Assembly: GCA_018266395.1 (NCBI GenBank)
Contig: JAFEAM010000041.1
Location: forward strand, 1 to 40,580
Source of the DNA: Bacteroidota bacterium
GTDB taxonomy: Bacteria; Bacteroidota; Bacteroidia; Cytophagales; Cyclobacteriaceae
Direction of reading: 5' to 3'
DNA length: 40,580 nt
Within the stretch, counting starts at the first letter, position 1; each line of letters opens with the position of its first letter. This document shows positions 26,554 to 35,300 of the stretch, piece after piece. A program made the translations under genes and the position numbers. The notes beneath the pieces are model-generated. The model worked only from the letters and a program-made list of their open reading frames with translations. It was not told the DNA's origin and did not search any database.

Positions 26554-27352
26554 TGCCCAGGGGTTTCTTCAACGAATCGATGAATTCCTCGGCCGCACGA
26601 CCGGGGTCTGTTGTCTGCATGAAAGTTTGACCGATCAGGAAACCTTCATAACCTATCTGCCGCAACTCCTGTATCACAGCAGGTGATTCAATTCCGCTTT
26701 CCGAAACCTTCACAAAACCCTTCGGGATCATAGCCGATAATTTACGGCTTGTGTCAACTGAAAGATCAAATGTTTTCAAATTCCGATTATTGACCCCAAT
26801 CAGATCGGGCTCTGCTTGCAGCGCTTTGTCAAGTTCATCCTGGCCGTGAACCTCCAGCAAAACCTCCATCGACAAGGAATGCGCCAGTCTTGCGAAGTTC
26901 CTCAGCTGCAAAGGGCTCAGGACAGCTGCAATCAAAAGAACTGCGTCAGCCCCGATAGACCTTGATTCCAGAATCTGGTATTCATCCATGATGAATTCCT
27001 TTCGAAGTATGGGTATATCCACGTTCTCCCGGGCCTGTTTCAAATCTTCCTCACTGCCACCGAAGAAATGCCTGTCTGTCAAAACCGAAATTGCAGAAGC
27101 TCCCGCATCACAGTATCCCCTGGCTACATCGGCGACTGAAATATTATTGTTGATCACTCCTTTAGAGGGGGACTTCCGCTTGATCTCTGCAATGATTCCG
27201 GATTTCGTAGTATCCCTGATGAACTTTCTCATGGATAATGTGTGTCGTCCAAAAAGCGGGGTCGACTCCAACCACTTCATAGGATGGAGTTCTGTCCTCT
27301 CTGCAACCTCCTGCAACTTTCTTCGCACTATTTTGTCCAGAATATTCTCCAT
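26546..27352 (-). CDS. trpC: Indole-3-glycerol phosphate synthase
   Basis: A 268-residue TIM barrel that closes the indole ring of CdRP with loss of CO2 and water. It is a separate gene, not fused to trpF as in enterobacteria. IIAEIKRKSPSKG contains the catalytic Lys/Glu region, and ISVLTDRHFFGGS, ILRKEFIMDEYQI, VNNRNLKTF and VSESGI are all present. Spacing to trpD is 3 bp. Confidence 0.97.
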   Translation of the reverse strand: MENILDKIVRRKLQEVAERTELHPMKWLESTPLFGRHTLSMRKFIRDTTKSGIIAEIKRKSPSKGVINNNISVADVARGYCDAGASAISVLTDRHFFGGSEEDLKQARENVDIPILRKEFIMDEYQILESRSIGADAVLLIAAVLSPLQLRNFARLAHSLSMEVLLEVHGQDELDKALQAEPDLIGVNNRNLKTFDLSVDTSRKLSAMIPKGFVKVSESGIESPAVIQELRQIGYEGFLIGQTFMQTTDPGRAAEEFIDSLKKPLGNG

Positions 27353-27355
27353 AGC

Positions 27356-28348
27356 TTATTTGTAGATATCCATTGACTTCCTGAACACCTGGAGGGCCTT
27401 CCTTGACCTGAGCACCTCTCCAGCAAGTCCAACATAATCCTGCAGGCTACGTGTAGGATCAGCACAGTAAAGGGCCAGGCCGGCATTAGCCATCACCGCA
27501 GCCATCTGTGCCTCGGAACCATTTCCCTCCAGCACATTTCTGAAGATATTGGCTGACGCCTCAACCGTTGACCCACCGGCCAATTGAGACGGTTGAAGCT
27601 CAGCCAACCCAAAGTCTCCGGGTTCGAGTACATGCTCACCTTTATTGGAGAACACTTTCAACCCGCCGGTAAGGGATACTTCATCAAATCCGTTCATGTC
27701 ATGCAGTATAATGAATGACTTCCCTGTCTCCTGATACAGGTATCCGTATTGTCTCGCCAGTTCAAGATTAAAGACGCCCACCAGTTGTCTTGACGGAAGA
27801 GCAGGATTCACCATCGGGCCCAGCATGTTAAAGAATGTTTTTACTCCTAATTCCTTCCTGATCGGTGCCACGTTCTTCATGGCCGGATGAAATAACGGCG
27901 CATGCATAAAACATATATTGGCCTCCTCCAGGCTTCTCTTGAGATGCTCATGTTCATTCGAGAACCTGAACCCGAAATACTCCAGCACGTTCGATGAGCC
28001 GCTCACCGAGGACACACCGTAATTACCATGTTTGGCCACAGGTTGGCCGGCAGCAGCTACCACGAATGATGACAACGTTGAAATATTAAATGTATTCTTT
28101 CCATCGCCGCCCGTCCCGCATACATCCATGACAGGTTCATCAAACCTCACCGGTATGCACAGTTCCAGCATCGCATCCCGGAAGCCTTGCAGTTCTGAAA
28201 TAGTAATGGCTCGCATCATATACACGGTCATGAAGGCACTCATTTGGCTCGCGTTATATTTCCCGGTTGCAAGCTCCACCAGTACATTCTTCGCCTCCTC
28301 CTTGCTGAGTGACCTGTGGGCAATGAGTTCGTTAAGGATGTGTTTCAT
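27356..28348 (-). CDS. trpD: Anthranilate phosphoribosyltransferase
   Basis: A 330-residue enzyme that joins anthranilate and PRPP. The PRPP-binding loops are VCGTGGDGKNTFNIST and KHGNYGVSSVSGSSNVLE, followed by FMHAPLFHPAMKNVAPIRKELGVKTFFNMLGPMVNPA. It is a stand-alone gene, not fused to trpG. Its start overlaps the trpG stop by 4 bp. Confidence 0.97.
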   Translation of the reverse strand: MKHILNELIAHRSLSKEEAKNVLVELATGKYNASQMSAFMTVYMMRAITISELQGFRDAMLELCIPVRFDEPVMDVCGTGGDGKNTFNISTLSSFVVAAAGQPVAKHGNYGVSSVSGSSNVLEYFGFRFSNEHEHLKRSLEEANICFMHAPLFHPAMKNVAPIRKELGVKTFFNMLGPMVNPALPSRQLVGVFNLELARQYGYLYQETGKSFIILHDMNGFDEVSLTGGLKVFSNKGEHVLEPGDFGLAELQPSQLAGGSTVEASANIFRNVLEGNGSEAQMAAVMANAGLALYCADPTRSLQDYVGLAGEVLRSRKALQVFRKSMDIYK

Positions 28349-28941
28349 AGGGCTGCCCCTCGTATGGCTTGTTCAGTATTTGTCACCCAGTTTTCAATTA
28401 TCTTCTTTCCATGCTCGGTCATTATAGATTCAGGATGGAATTGCAATCCCCTTACATCATAGGTTTGATGAGCAAGCGCCATCACCACTCCGTCGTCATT
28501 CCTTGCTGTTACTTTTAAATCGCCCTTAATACTCTTTTCTTCCACCGCCCATGAATGATAATGCGTGACCCTGATATGATCTGGCAGCCCGCTGAACAGA
28601 TACTCACTTGTATCGACTACCCGGGTGGCTGATGTCACTCCATGGAGCACCTCCCTGAGATTATACAAATCACTGCCAAAAGCTTCAGCGATAGCCTGGT
28701 GGCCAAGACAGACGCCGAGGATGGACTTTGACGGAGCATACGTGCGAATCAATTCAGGCATGATACCCGCTTCTGATGGAAGCCCGGGGCCAGGTGAAAG
28801 AAGAATCTTGTCATATTGCCCGACTTCATCAACACTGATCTTGTCATTTCTGAAAACATCTGGCTCGATACCCAGGTCTCTCAGGATGTGTACAAGGTTG
28901 TAGGTAAATGAATCGTAATTATCTATCACCAGCATTTTCAT
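28345..28941 (-). CDS. trpG: Anthranilate synthase glutamine amidotransferase subunit
   Basis: A 198-residue class I glutamine amidotransferase that supplies ammonia to TrpE. IDNYDSFTYNLVH opens the fold, the nucleophilic Cys is in GVCLGHQAIAEAFG, and the His-Glu pair is in GLQFHPESIMTEHG. The same protein could in principle also serve folate synthesis (pabA), but it lies within trp genes. It is 20 bp downstream of trpE. Confidence 0.96.
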   Translation of the reverse strand: MKMLVIDNYDSFTYNLVHILRDLGIEPDVFRNDKISVDEVGQYDKILLSPGPGLPSEAGIMPELIRTYAPSKSILGVCLGHQAIAEAFGSDLYNLREVLHGVTSATRVVDTSEYLFSGLPDHIRVTHYHSWAVEEKSIKGDLKVTARNDDGVVMALAHQTYDVRGLQFHPESIMTEHGKKIIENWVTNTEQAIRGAAL

Positions 28942-28961
28942 TGTTGATTCTGTTTAATTCG

Positions 28962-30356
28962 TCAAATCTTTTCCGCCATCACCAGTGCCCTTCTCAGGGC
29001 CTCCAGCTTATTATTTACTTCTTTCAATTCACTCCCTGCATCGGACTTTGCAACCACCCCTGCCCCGGCCTGACAAATCAAATGGTTGTTCTTGCTCAGA
29101 AATGTCCTGATCATGATGGCGTGATTGAAGTCCCCGTTGAGACCCATGAATCCAATGGCGCCGCCATAGAAACTTCGGTTGACCGGTTCATACTGAGTGA
29201 TCAGTTGCAGCGCACGGTGCTTGGGTGCTCCTGAAAGTGTACCAGCCGGAAAGGTGTCCACAGCCAGTCTCAATGGTGAGGCATCCTTTCGAAGACTCCC
29301 GGTCACTCTTGAAACAAGGTGAATAACGTGCGAGTAGTACTGGATCTCCCTGAAGACTTCCACCGTCACGTGATCCGCCTGCCTGCTGAGATCATTCCGG
29401 GCAAGATCTACGAGCATCACGTGTTCCGCGTTCTCCTTTTCGTCAGCTGCCAGCCGCTTGGCAAGCTCAAGGTCTTCCTGGTCATTTCCGGTTCTTCGGA
29501 ATGTTCCGGCGATGGGAAAGATGCTGGCTTTTCGTCCCCTGATCTGAAGCTGAGCTTCCGGCGATGACCCGAAGAGTTTGAAGTTGCCATAATCAAAGTA
29601 GAAGAGGTATGGTGATGGGTTGATGGAGCGGAGGGAGCGATAGACATTAAACTCATCGCCATGGAAAGCCCTGCTGAAGCGCCTTGACATCACCACCTGG
29701 AACACATCTCCCCGGTGGCAATGCTGCTTCCCTTTCTCCACGAGACTCAAAAAGTCGGAATCCTTCATGGCGGATATTTCCTCACCGTCGAGACGGAAGG
29801 GAAAACTCGGGAATCGGTTACTGAAGATGATTTTTTCGAGATCGGCTATTCCCGAATCAGGTTCCTCGTGGTGTCTGGTCTCCACCAGCGTCAATTCATT
29901 GGAGAAATGATCGACGACAATTACATACTGATATAAGCTGTAGATCATATCAGGAACCAGCGGATTGGTGATCTTCAGATCCACCTCTTCAAAGAACCTG
30001 ACTGCGTCAAAAGCGGTGTATCCAAAGAATCCCACCGGATACCTGCCAGGTTCCGACTCTATGGCAAAGGAATTACGAAATGACTCAAGCTCTTCAAGTA
30101 CCTCCTGCCGTTTTTCAATGGCTCTCCTTTGCTTCCTGCCATCCGGGAATCTCGTCTCGATGACAGTGCCATCCACCTTAAAAATTGCAGTTGGCTTGCA
30201 GCAGATAAATGACAGGCTGTTCTCGTGGCCGTGATAATCGGAACTTTCCAGCAAGATGGTTCCGGCATGCACATCCCTGAGCTTCAGGTACAGGTTCACA
30301 GGCGTGAGTGTATCTGCCAGAAGTTTCTTAGTCGTTGTATATAATGAATATTTCAT
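28962..30356 (-). CDS. trpE: Anthranilate synthase component I
   Basis: A 464-residue chorismate-utilising enzyme making anthranilate. ATG 30356 (MKYSLYTTTKKLLADTLTP) is chosen; the longer frame from 30383 would start inside the attenuator. The N-terminal LLESSDYHG resembles the LLES tryptophan-feedback element. The catalytic domain has DVFQVVMSRRF, LFGSSPEAQL, PIAGTFRRTG, HVMLVDLARNDL and TLSGAPKHRA. Regulation by a Trp-rich leader and terminator upstream is visible in the sequence. Confidence 0.97.
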   Translation of the reverse strand: MKYSLYTTTKKLLADTLTPVNLYLKLRDVHAGTILLESSDYHGHENSLSFICCKPTAIFKVDGTVIETRFPDGRKQRRAIEKRQEVLEELESFRNSFAIESEPGRYPVGFFGYTAFDAVRFFEEVDLKITNPLVPDMIYSLYQYVIVVDHFSNELTLVETRHHEEPDSGIADLEKIIFSNRFPSFPFRLDGEEISAMKDSDFLSLVEKGKQHCHRGDVFQVVMSRRFSRAFHGDEFNVYRSLRSINPSPYLFYFDYGNFKLFGSSPEAQLQIRGRKASIFPIAGTFRRTGNDQEDLELAKRLAADEKENAEHVMLVDLARNDLSRQADHVTVEVFREIQYYSHVIHLVSRVTGSLRKDASPLRLAVDTFPAGTLSGAPKHRALQLITQYEPVNRSFYGGAIGFMGLNGDFNHAIMIRTFLSKNNHLICQAGAGVVAKSDAGSELKEVNNKLEALRRALVMAEKI

Positions 30357-30381
30357 TTTCAATTCGTCTGCGTATAAAAAC

Positions 30382-30410
30382 AAAAAACCCGCTCCTGGAT
30401 CGGAAGCGGG
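30382..30410 (-). terminator. trp attenuator (intrinsic terminator before trpE)
   Basis: On the minus strand the stem CCCGCT (30410-30405) pairs with AGCGGG (30393-30388). It is extended after a mismatch by one C-G and one wobble pair, has a GATCC loop, and is followed immediately by six T (30387-30382). This is a typical intrinsic terminator lying 26 bp before trpE and 26 bp after the Trp-rich leader peptide. Confidence 0.85.
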
Positions 30411-30462
30411 CTTTCAATATTGTTGATCTCCTCAACTCATAGCATAGCCATACACCGATCCA
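30396..30462 (-). promoter_or_regulatory. Candidate antiterminator pairing in the trp leader
   Basis: Leader RNA segment UGGAUCGG (minus strand of 30462-30455, codons 10-12 of the leader peptide) is exactly complementary to CCGAUCCA (minus strand of 30403-30396), which includes the loop and part of the terminator's 5' arm. A ribosome stalled at Trp codons 3-5 would leave the first segment free to pair and break the terminator. A further small hairpin GUUGA-GGAGA-UCAAC (30436-30422) follows the leader stop codon. Confidence 0.6.
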
Positions 30463-30490
30463 TGTCGAACCGATGCCACCACCATGCCAT
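30437..30490 (-). CDS. trpL: trp leader peptide with three consecutive Trp codons
   Basis: A 17-residue frame, MAWWWHRFDMDRCMAML, starting at ATG 30490 and ending at TGA 30439-30437. Codons 3-5 are TGG TGG TGG. Three tandem Trp codons in a short frame just before a terminator and trpE are the hallmark of ribosome-mediated attenuation: low charged tRNA-Trp stalls the ribosome and favours read-through into the operon. There is no Shine-Dalgarno sequence, as usual for this phylum. It begins 36 bp after the stop of the ribosomal protein THX gene, with no terminator between. Confidence 0.85.
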   Translation of the reverse strand: MAWWWHRFDMDRCMAML

Positions 30491-30526
30491 GTTGAGATAT
30501 TGTTTCATTATTCTATATCAATTCTG

Positions 30527-30718
30527 TTACTCGGCGGCCCCTTCTTTCTTTCTGGAGGTCCGCTTTGCTTTTGGTTTTTCTTCAGCGCCGGGAGTTGCCG
30601 CAGGCTTTGTGGAAGCTGCGCGCTTGAGTCTGGCCTTGATGGCTTTTCTGTTGCGGTTCACTCCATAGGTGCCCTTATAACGTTTGCCTTTTGCAGATTT
30701 TTTGTCGCCTTTACCCAT
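30527..30718 (-). CDS. Ribosomal protein THX (bTHX) with basic C-terminal tail
   Basis: A 63-residue, strongly basic protein starting at ATG 30718 (MGKGDKKSAKGKRYKGTYGVNR). The first ~27 residues match bTHX, a tiny protein that sits in the head of the 30S subunit. The remainder is a Lys/Ala/Pro-rich tail (KPAATPGAEEKPKAKRTSRKK), longer than the minimal family member but common in Bacteroidota. It has its own promoter-like sequence upstream and lies directly in front of the trp leader. Confidence 0.88.
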   Translation of the reverse strand: MGKGDKKSAKGKRYKGTYGVNRNRKAIKARLKRAASTKPAATPGAEEKPKAKRTSRKKEGAAE

Positions 30719-30744
30719 TTTGTTTCCGTTCAATAAACTTCCGG

Positions 30745-30775
30745 CAAGTATAAGAAGCGAGTTCTAATTAACAAA
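30745..30775 (-). promoter_or_regulatory. Candidate promoter for the THX gene (and possibly trp)
   Basis: On the minus strand TTTG (30775-30772), 19 nt, TATACTTG (30752-30745): one mismatch from TTTG-N19-TAnnTTTG. The start codon of THX is 27 bp downstream. As no terminator separates THX from trpL, the transcript could continue to the attenuator. I found no equally good promoter directly upstream of trpL. Confidence 0.5.
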
Positions 30776-31837
30776 ATCCCTGGCACGCCTGTCGGGCAGA
30801 ATGATGGAAAAACTGGAGCCATCCCCTTCTTCTGATGCTACGGTTATCCTGCCGGAAAGGCGTTCAATAGCCTTTGAAGCGATGTAAAGTCCCATGCCAC
30901 TGCCGCCTGCCTGTTCGTGAGCCTTGTGAAACATGCTGAAAATCTGGTCCATTTCCTGTCTGGGAATTCCCGTTCCCTGATCCGAAACGGTGAGCTTGTG
31001 GGCACCGGGCATGGTCACGTAGTCGACAATTATGTTGGCCTTCAGGCCAGGTCTTACATAGCGGATCGCGTTGTCAAGTATGTTGCGGATGGCTATGGCA
31101 AGCAATCCAGGGTCAGTATCAATGCATACGTCAAGGTCCGTAAGACGCACTGGCGTACCGTTCACATGAAGGCTTTCGGCAGTATTCCGAACCAGCTGTT
31201 CAAGGTGAGTGGTGCTTATCAGCGGCGTCCACTCATAGATCCTCGTAACTTCCAACAAAAGTTCATTCTGCTTCTTCAGGTAATCGATAGTTCTCTCAAG
31301 GTGCCTGAAGGACTCATCATGTCTGAGTTCCTCATGTTCCAGGCTGAGCAGGTGACAGAGTCCGGACAGCGATGCAACAGGAGCCTTCAGATCATGAGAG
31401 GCCTTGTAGAACAAACGGTCAAGCTCCAGATTCTTGGATTCGATCGCCTTCTGATATTGTTTGCTGTTGTCAATGTCTTCTACAGACACCACCATGTGGG
31501 AGTATTTCCCGTCCATCCATACACCGGCTACGGAAAGCCGGACCCAGATAACACGACCATCTTTTCGTATGTATCTTTTCTCATAGAAGTATTCCCTGAT
31601 CTCGCCTGAAATCATCCGGTTATACAACTGAAGGTTGTTCTCGATATCCTCCGGGTACGTAATATCCAGAAATGTCTTGCCCACGAGGTCCTCGCGGGAG
31701 TATCCCGTTATTTCACAAAACTTCCGGTTTACAAACTGCCAGTTCTTTTCATGGTCTATAATCAATATGCCAATGGGGGCATACTCGACCATCTTTCTGA
31801 AATTCTCTTCTGAGAATACGGAGCCGGTCAGAGACAT
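30764..31837 (-). CDS. PAS-domain sensor histidine kinase
   Basis: A 357-residue protein without transmembrane segments. The PAS domain is at ~10-125 (YAPIGILIIDHEKNWQFVNRKFCEITGYSREDLVGK, then the PAC part). Next is the HisKA helix with phosphoacceptor H148 in YKASHDLKAPVASLSGL, then the HATPase: N-box NILDNAIRYV, G1 DQGTGIP, F-box MFHKAHEQ, G2 GSGMGLYIASKAIE. It is presumably cytosolic and senses an internal ligand or redox state. No response regulator is adjacent, so the partner is unknown. The THX promoter lies partly in its last codons. Confidence 0.93.
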   Translation of the reverse strand: MSLTGSVFSEENFRKMVEYAPIGILIIDHEKNWQFVNRKFCEITGYSREDLVGKTFLDITYPEDIENNLQLYNRMISGEIREYFYEKRYIRKDGRVIWVRLSVAGVWMDGKYSHMVVSVEDIDNSKQYQKAIESKNLELDRLFYKASHDLKAPVASLSGLCHLLSLEHEELRHDESFRHLERTIDYLKKQNELLLEVTRIYEWTPLISTTHLEQLVRNTAESLHVNGTPVRLTDLDVCIDTDPGLLAIAIRNILDNAIRYVRPGLKANIIVDYVTMPGAHKLTVSDQGTGIPRQEMDQIFSMFHKAHEQAGGSGMGLYIASKAIERLSGRITVASEEGDGSSFSIILPDRRARDFVN

Positions 31838-31910
31838 GGGTTGGGACTTGCAGGATATCCTAATTACACATTCTTTTTCAACAAGTCTACAGGGACCATA
31901 TATTTACCGT

Positions 31911-32372
31911 ATGAACGGGGATAAGTTCGCCTTGATTAGTGCGTTGCGGCGCGCTGCTGCACGGATTCATGACAGCAAAGACTATCAATGGGGTCACATG
32001 GGCCGCTGCAACTGCGGGTTCCTTGCCCAGGAACTTACTCCCCACTCTGATCGCGAAATCCACAGTGCAGCCATGCAACGACACGGTGACTGGAGTGAAC
32101 AACTCAACGACTACTGCCCCACAAGCGGATCTGCTATGGATGACCTTATCGCATCTCTGCTGGCCGCGGGCCTTAAGATAGAAGACCTCATTCACCTGGA
32201 GCGGCTAAGCGATCCTGAAGTGCTTGCTCACCTGCCAGGGACGAGAAAATATCTTCATCACAATATAAAAGAGGATGCTGCTCTTTATATGGATACCTGG
32301 GCTACACTCCTTGAATTTGACACTGGTGCCGTTACCATCAACTCAGGGGAACTTTCTTTGACTGTCATTTGA
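31911..32372 (+). CDS. Conserved protein of unknown function with HMGRCNCGFLAQ motif
   Basis: A 153-residue protein starting at ATG 31911 (MNGDKFALISALRRAAARIHDSKDYQWGHMG). The longer open frame from 31635 overlaps the kinase gene and is not credible. Distinctive features are WGHMGRCNCGFLAQELT, DWSEQLNDYCPTSG and LIHLERLSDPEVLAHLP; the Cys/His cluster could bind a metal. I have the impression of similar hypothetical proteins in other Bacteroidota but know no function. It is divergent from the kinase, and its stop codon directly abuts the stop of the convergent gene, with no spacer. Confidence 0.8.
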   Translation: MNGDKFALISALRRAAARIHDSKDYQWGHMGRCNCGFLAQELTPHSDREIHSAAMQRHGDWSEQLNDYCPTSGSAMDDLIASLLAAGLKIEDLIHLERLSDPEVLAHLPGTRKYLHHNIKEDAALYMDTWATLLEFDTGAVTINSGELSLTVI

Positions 32373-35300
32373 TCAGAAAAGGAATCCGAGCCTGAGGTAG
32401 AACAGGGTGCCTTCATTCGATTGCCCTATCTCGGTCACGATGGTGGTGAGATCATAGGGGATGAACCACAGACCACCGCCAAAACTATTGTGCCAAACAT
32501 TGGAGACTCCAGTTGCCGCAGACGGGTCAATGCCATTCATGTCTTTGTACCAAACGCGCCCTACATCATAAAAGGCATGAAGACCAAATTCGGCGGGGAA
32601 CAAATAGGTATGCACATTGCCCAGCCTCAGACGCAATTCATTATTGAAATAGACCTTGGTGTCGCCGTAAAAGCGTGTCTTGCGGAAACCGCGGATCTCT
32701 GTCTTTCCATCCAGGGTCTGGGCCTGGTACAACTGGTAAGTGCCGGTATTATGTCCTGCCCCGGCATTAAATACAAACGTAACCTTCGCCGGCAGCCTGA
32801 ATGACTGATACAAAGTGAAGGAAGCATTATGTGTGGTGAACCCGGGGCCGCCAAATTCCTTCATATATCGGCCAGCGAACTTGACGACTATCCCCCTTGT
32901 AGTATAGGTCTGATGATCTCTTTTATCCAATCCTGCATTGAAGGTAAATCCTCCGAAGTCCTTGGGAATAGCAAGAATGCTTGAGGGCAAGGTGGCATTG
33001 TATTCCTTGATAAAGCGATCTTGAGACGGATCTACAATTTCACCGCGTTGAACAATAGGTCCGCCTTTTATGTAACCCCACTGCCCGATACGGCGGCGAA
33101 GCTTAACCTCAATGTGCGTCTCCTTGAAACGCAACCTGTAGTAATCAATGGCAGTAGGCACACCGTTCAGACCTGGCTGTTCATTGATATGCTGGTCAAA
33201 GACCGACTCATTGCCCCATCCAAAAAAGTTGTTCACATAATTCGGCGACTTCATGTCTGCATCCACCTCCAGGTCATATTTGCCAAACAAGGAAGGGAAC
33301 CGGCCCTCATACCGGATATTAAATGAACTGGTGCGAATCGCATAACTTCCCTGAAGCATGTGATGGGACTGGTACGGTTTCTTCCTGAAGCCATGGGCAA
33401 TGGTAGAAAAGCCCGTGCCAATAAAAACACCATCGTCGATGTTGTACGTTACAGTGTGTTTGGGTGAAATCTTGTTGTACTCAAAGTCCTTCCGGTCATA
33501 TTCATTCACCTTGGGATCAGTGGAAGTCTTGTCTCTGATTCCTTTGCCTGTCATCTGGATTCCCCCCTTGTCATCATAAACAAACAGGCGTGATCTCCCT
33601 GTCTCCAGGTTTTCAAGTAAATCAGATCCGGGGCCGCCGATTACGCGAACCTTAAATGACTTCCCGGAGGCCCCCGTAAAGTGAAAGTAATCGTCCCCTC
33701 CGAGACCAAACAGTCTCACCTCCTTTGTTTCCCCGGGAATAAACTCGCGGTAGTACAACTGTTTCCCCCTGTGCCCATCCTTGTCCCGTTTGAACACAGT
33801 CAGATTCAGTTTCCCGGATTCTGTCCACTGCCCCTCAAACCACTCTCTCTTGTTGGAACCCCTCACGATTACGATATCAGATAGAAAATCATAGTAAATG
33901 AGCGCATGGTGGGTGAGAATATTCCTTCTGGCTTTAAGCTTGTCAATGATATCCTGTCCATGCAACTGGAAGATTCCTGCAGGAAGATGCCGGACCGCCG
34001 AATCAATGGAAGCATCTGTGAGGCTTGACACAAGTTCCTTTGCTGCCTGTTCAAAGTCTGCCCGGTTCATCTCATTAAGGAAGGTCCGGTCGAACCAGCG
34101 TCCCACCTGCATCAGTCCGGGTGCCCAGTAAATCTTGTAATCAAATCCTTCGAGGTAAGGATGGAAACGTTTCTTCGCCATTTTGGATGGCACCAATCCG
34201 TCCCTGATAAAGAATGCCTGATCACGGTCGCGCGGGATCGGTTTGAACACTTTCGTTTTCTTTTCATCAAACTCACCCCATCGCCATTGGTCATCATGCC
34301 TGTCCCAATCACCAATCAGCATATCAAATAATCTTGCCTTCAACACCAGATGCTGATCCACACGATTATCATTATCCTTGTCCATGTGCTCAAGCAGCCG
34401 GTGGGTGCTGATCATCCGATCAGGATTACCGAAATAGGGCATGCTTTTTCCCGAACCATCGGGTCGCTCTTCAAAAATCATCATCTGTCCGGCAAAGTCC
34501 TTTTTATAGGAACCCCATCGTACATCGTAGGGTGCATAGACCAGCTTGGGATTGGTGTGGTAAATACCGGCGCTCTGTGCAAGTGGCGCTGCAGCCAGCG
34601 CTCCGTAAGGATGCTCAGCCGAAATCTGATCCTGAACTACTCCCTGCAGAAGCGTCTTCCTCAGGTTGGGGCGCATGGCCTTGGCGGGATATTTTTCAAC
34701 AGATCGCAGACTGTATTCACGTTTCAAAGAATCTTCCAACCGTAAGGTCATAGTTTCCAACCCACCGCCTCTCTTCAGAATCTTCAGACCACCATGCTCA
34801 CGGCCGATATCGAAGGCTTGTAACTGGATATTTGACCTCCACTCCTTTCGGTAATTCTCTCCCAGGAAAATCTTGCGAAAGGAGGTCGTCTCATATCGGT
34901 TGCTCGCGTGCGCCTCCACCCACAGGGTGTCAGACTTTTTGTATTCAAACACGACGGGCTTCAACGGCTTAAGTTCCGGCAACTCCATTTCCACCAATTT
35001 GCCGTTGGCCGAATAATACTCCACTTTCGCGCTGGTGCCGATAAGCAGGATTCTCACATAGCCGTTCTCGGAGCTGACGAATTGAGCAAAACCTTTTTTC
35101 TTAACTGCTGAAGATTTGGATCCGGAACCGCTGACCACATAGGTGATGCTGTCTTTGGTGATATGCTCAAGTGCGTGTTCGTGTCCGCTTGCATACACGG
35201 TTCCGGGATAATTACCCAGCACTTCCTCCAGGCTGCGACGAAAGGCCTTGTTGCGCGGATGAGCTCCATCCTGAATATCCCCAAATACCTGACGATACAA

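Noticed and set aside
31635..31910. N-terminal extension of the unknown protein at 31911.
   Set aside because: It would overlap the histidine kinase coding region and its sequence is unlike the conserved-looking body.
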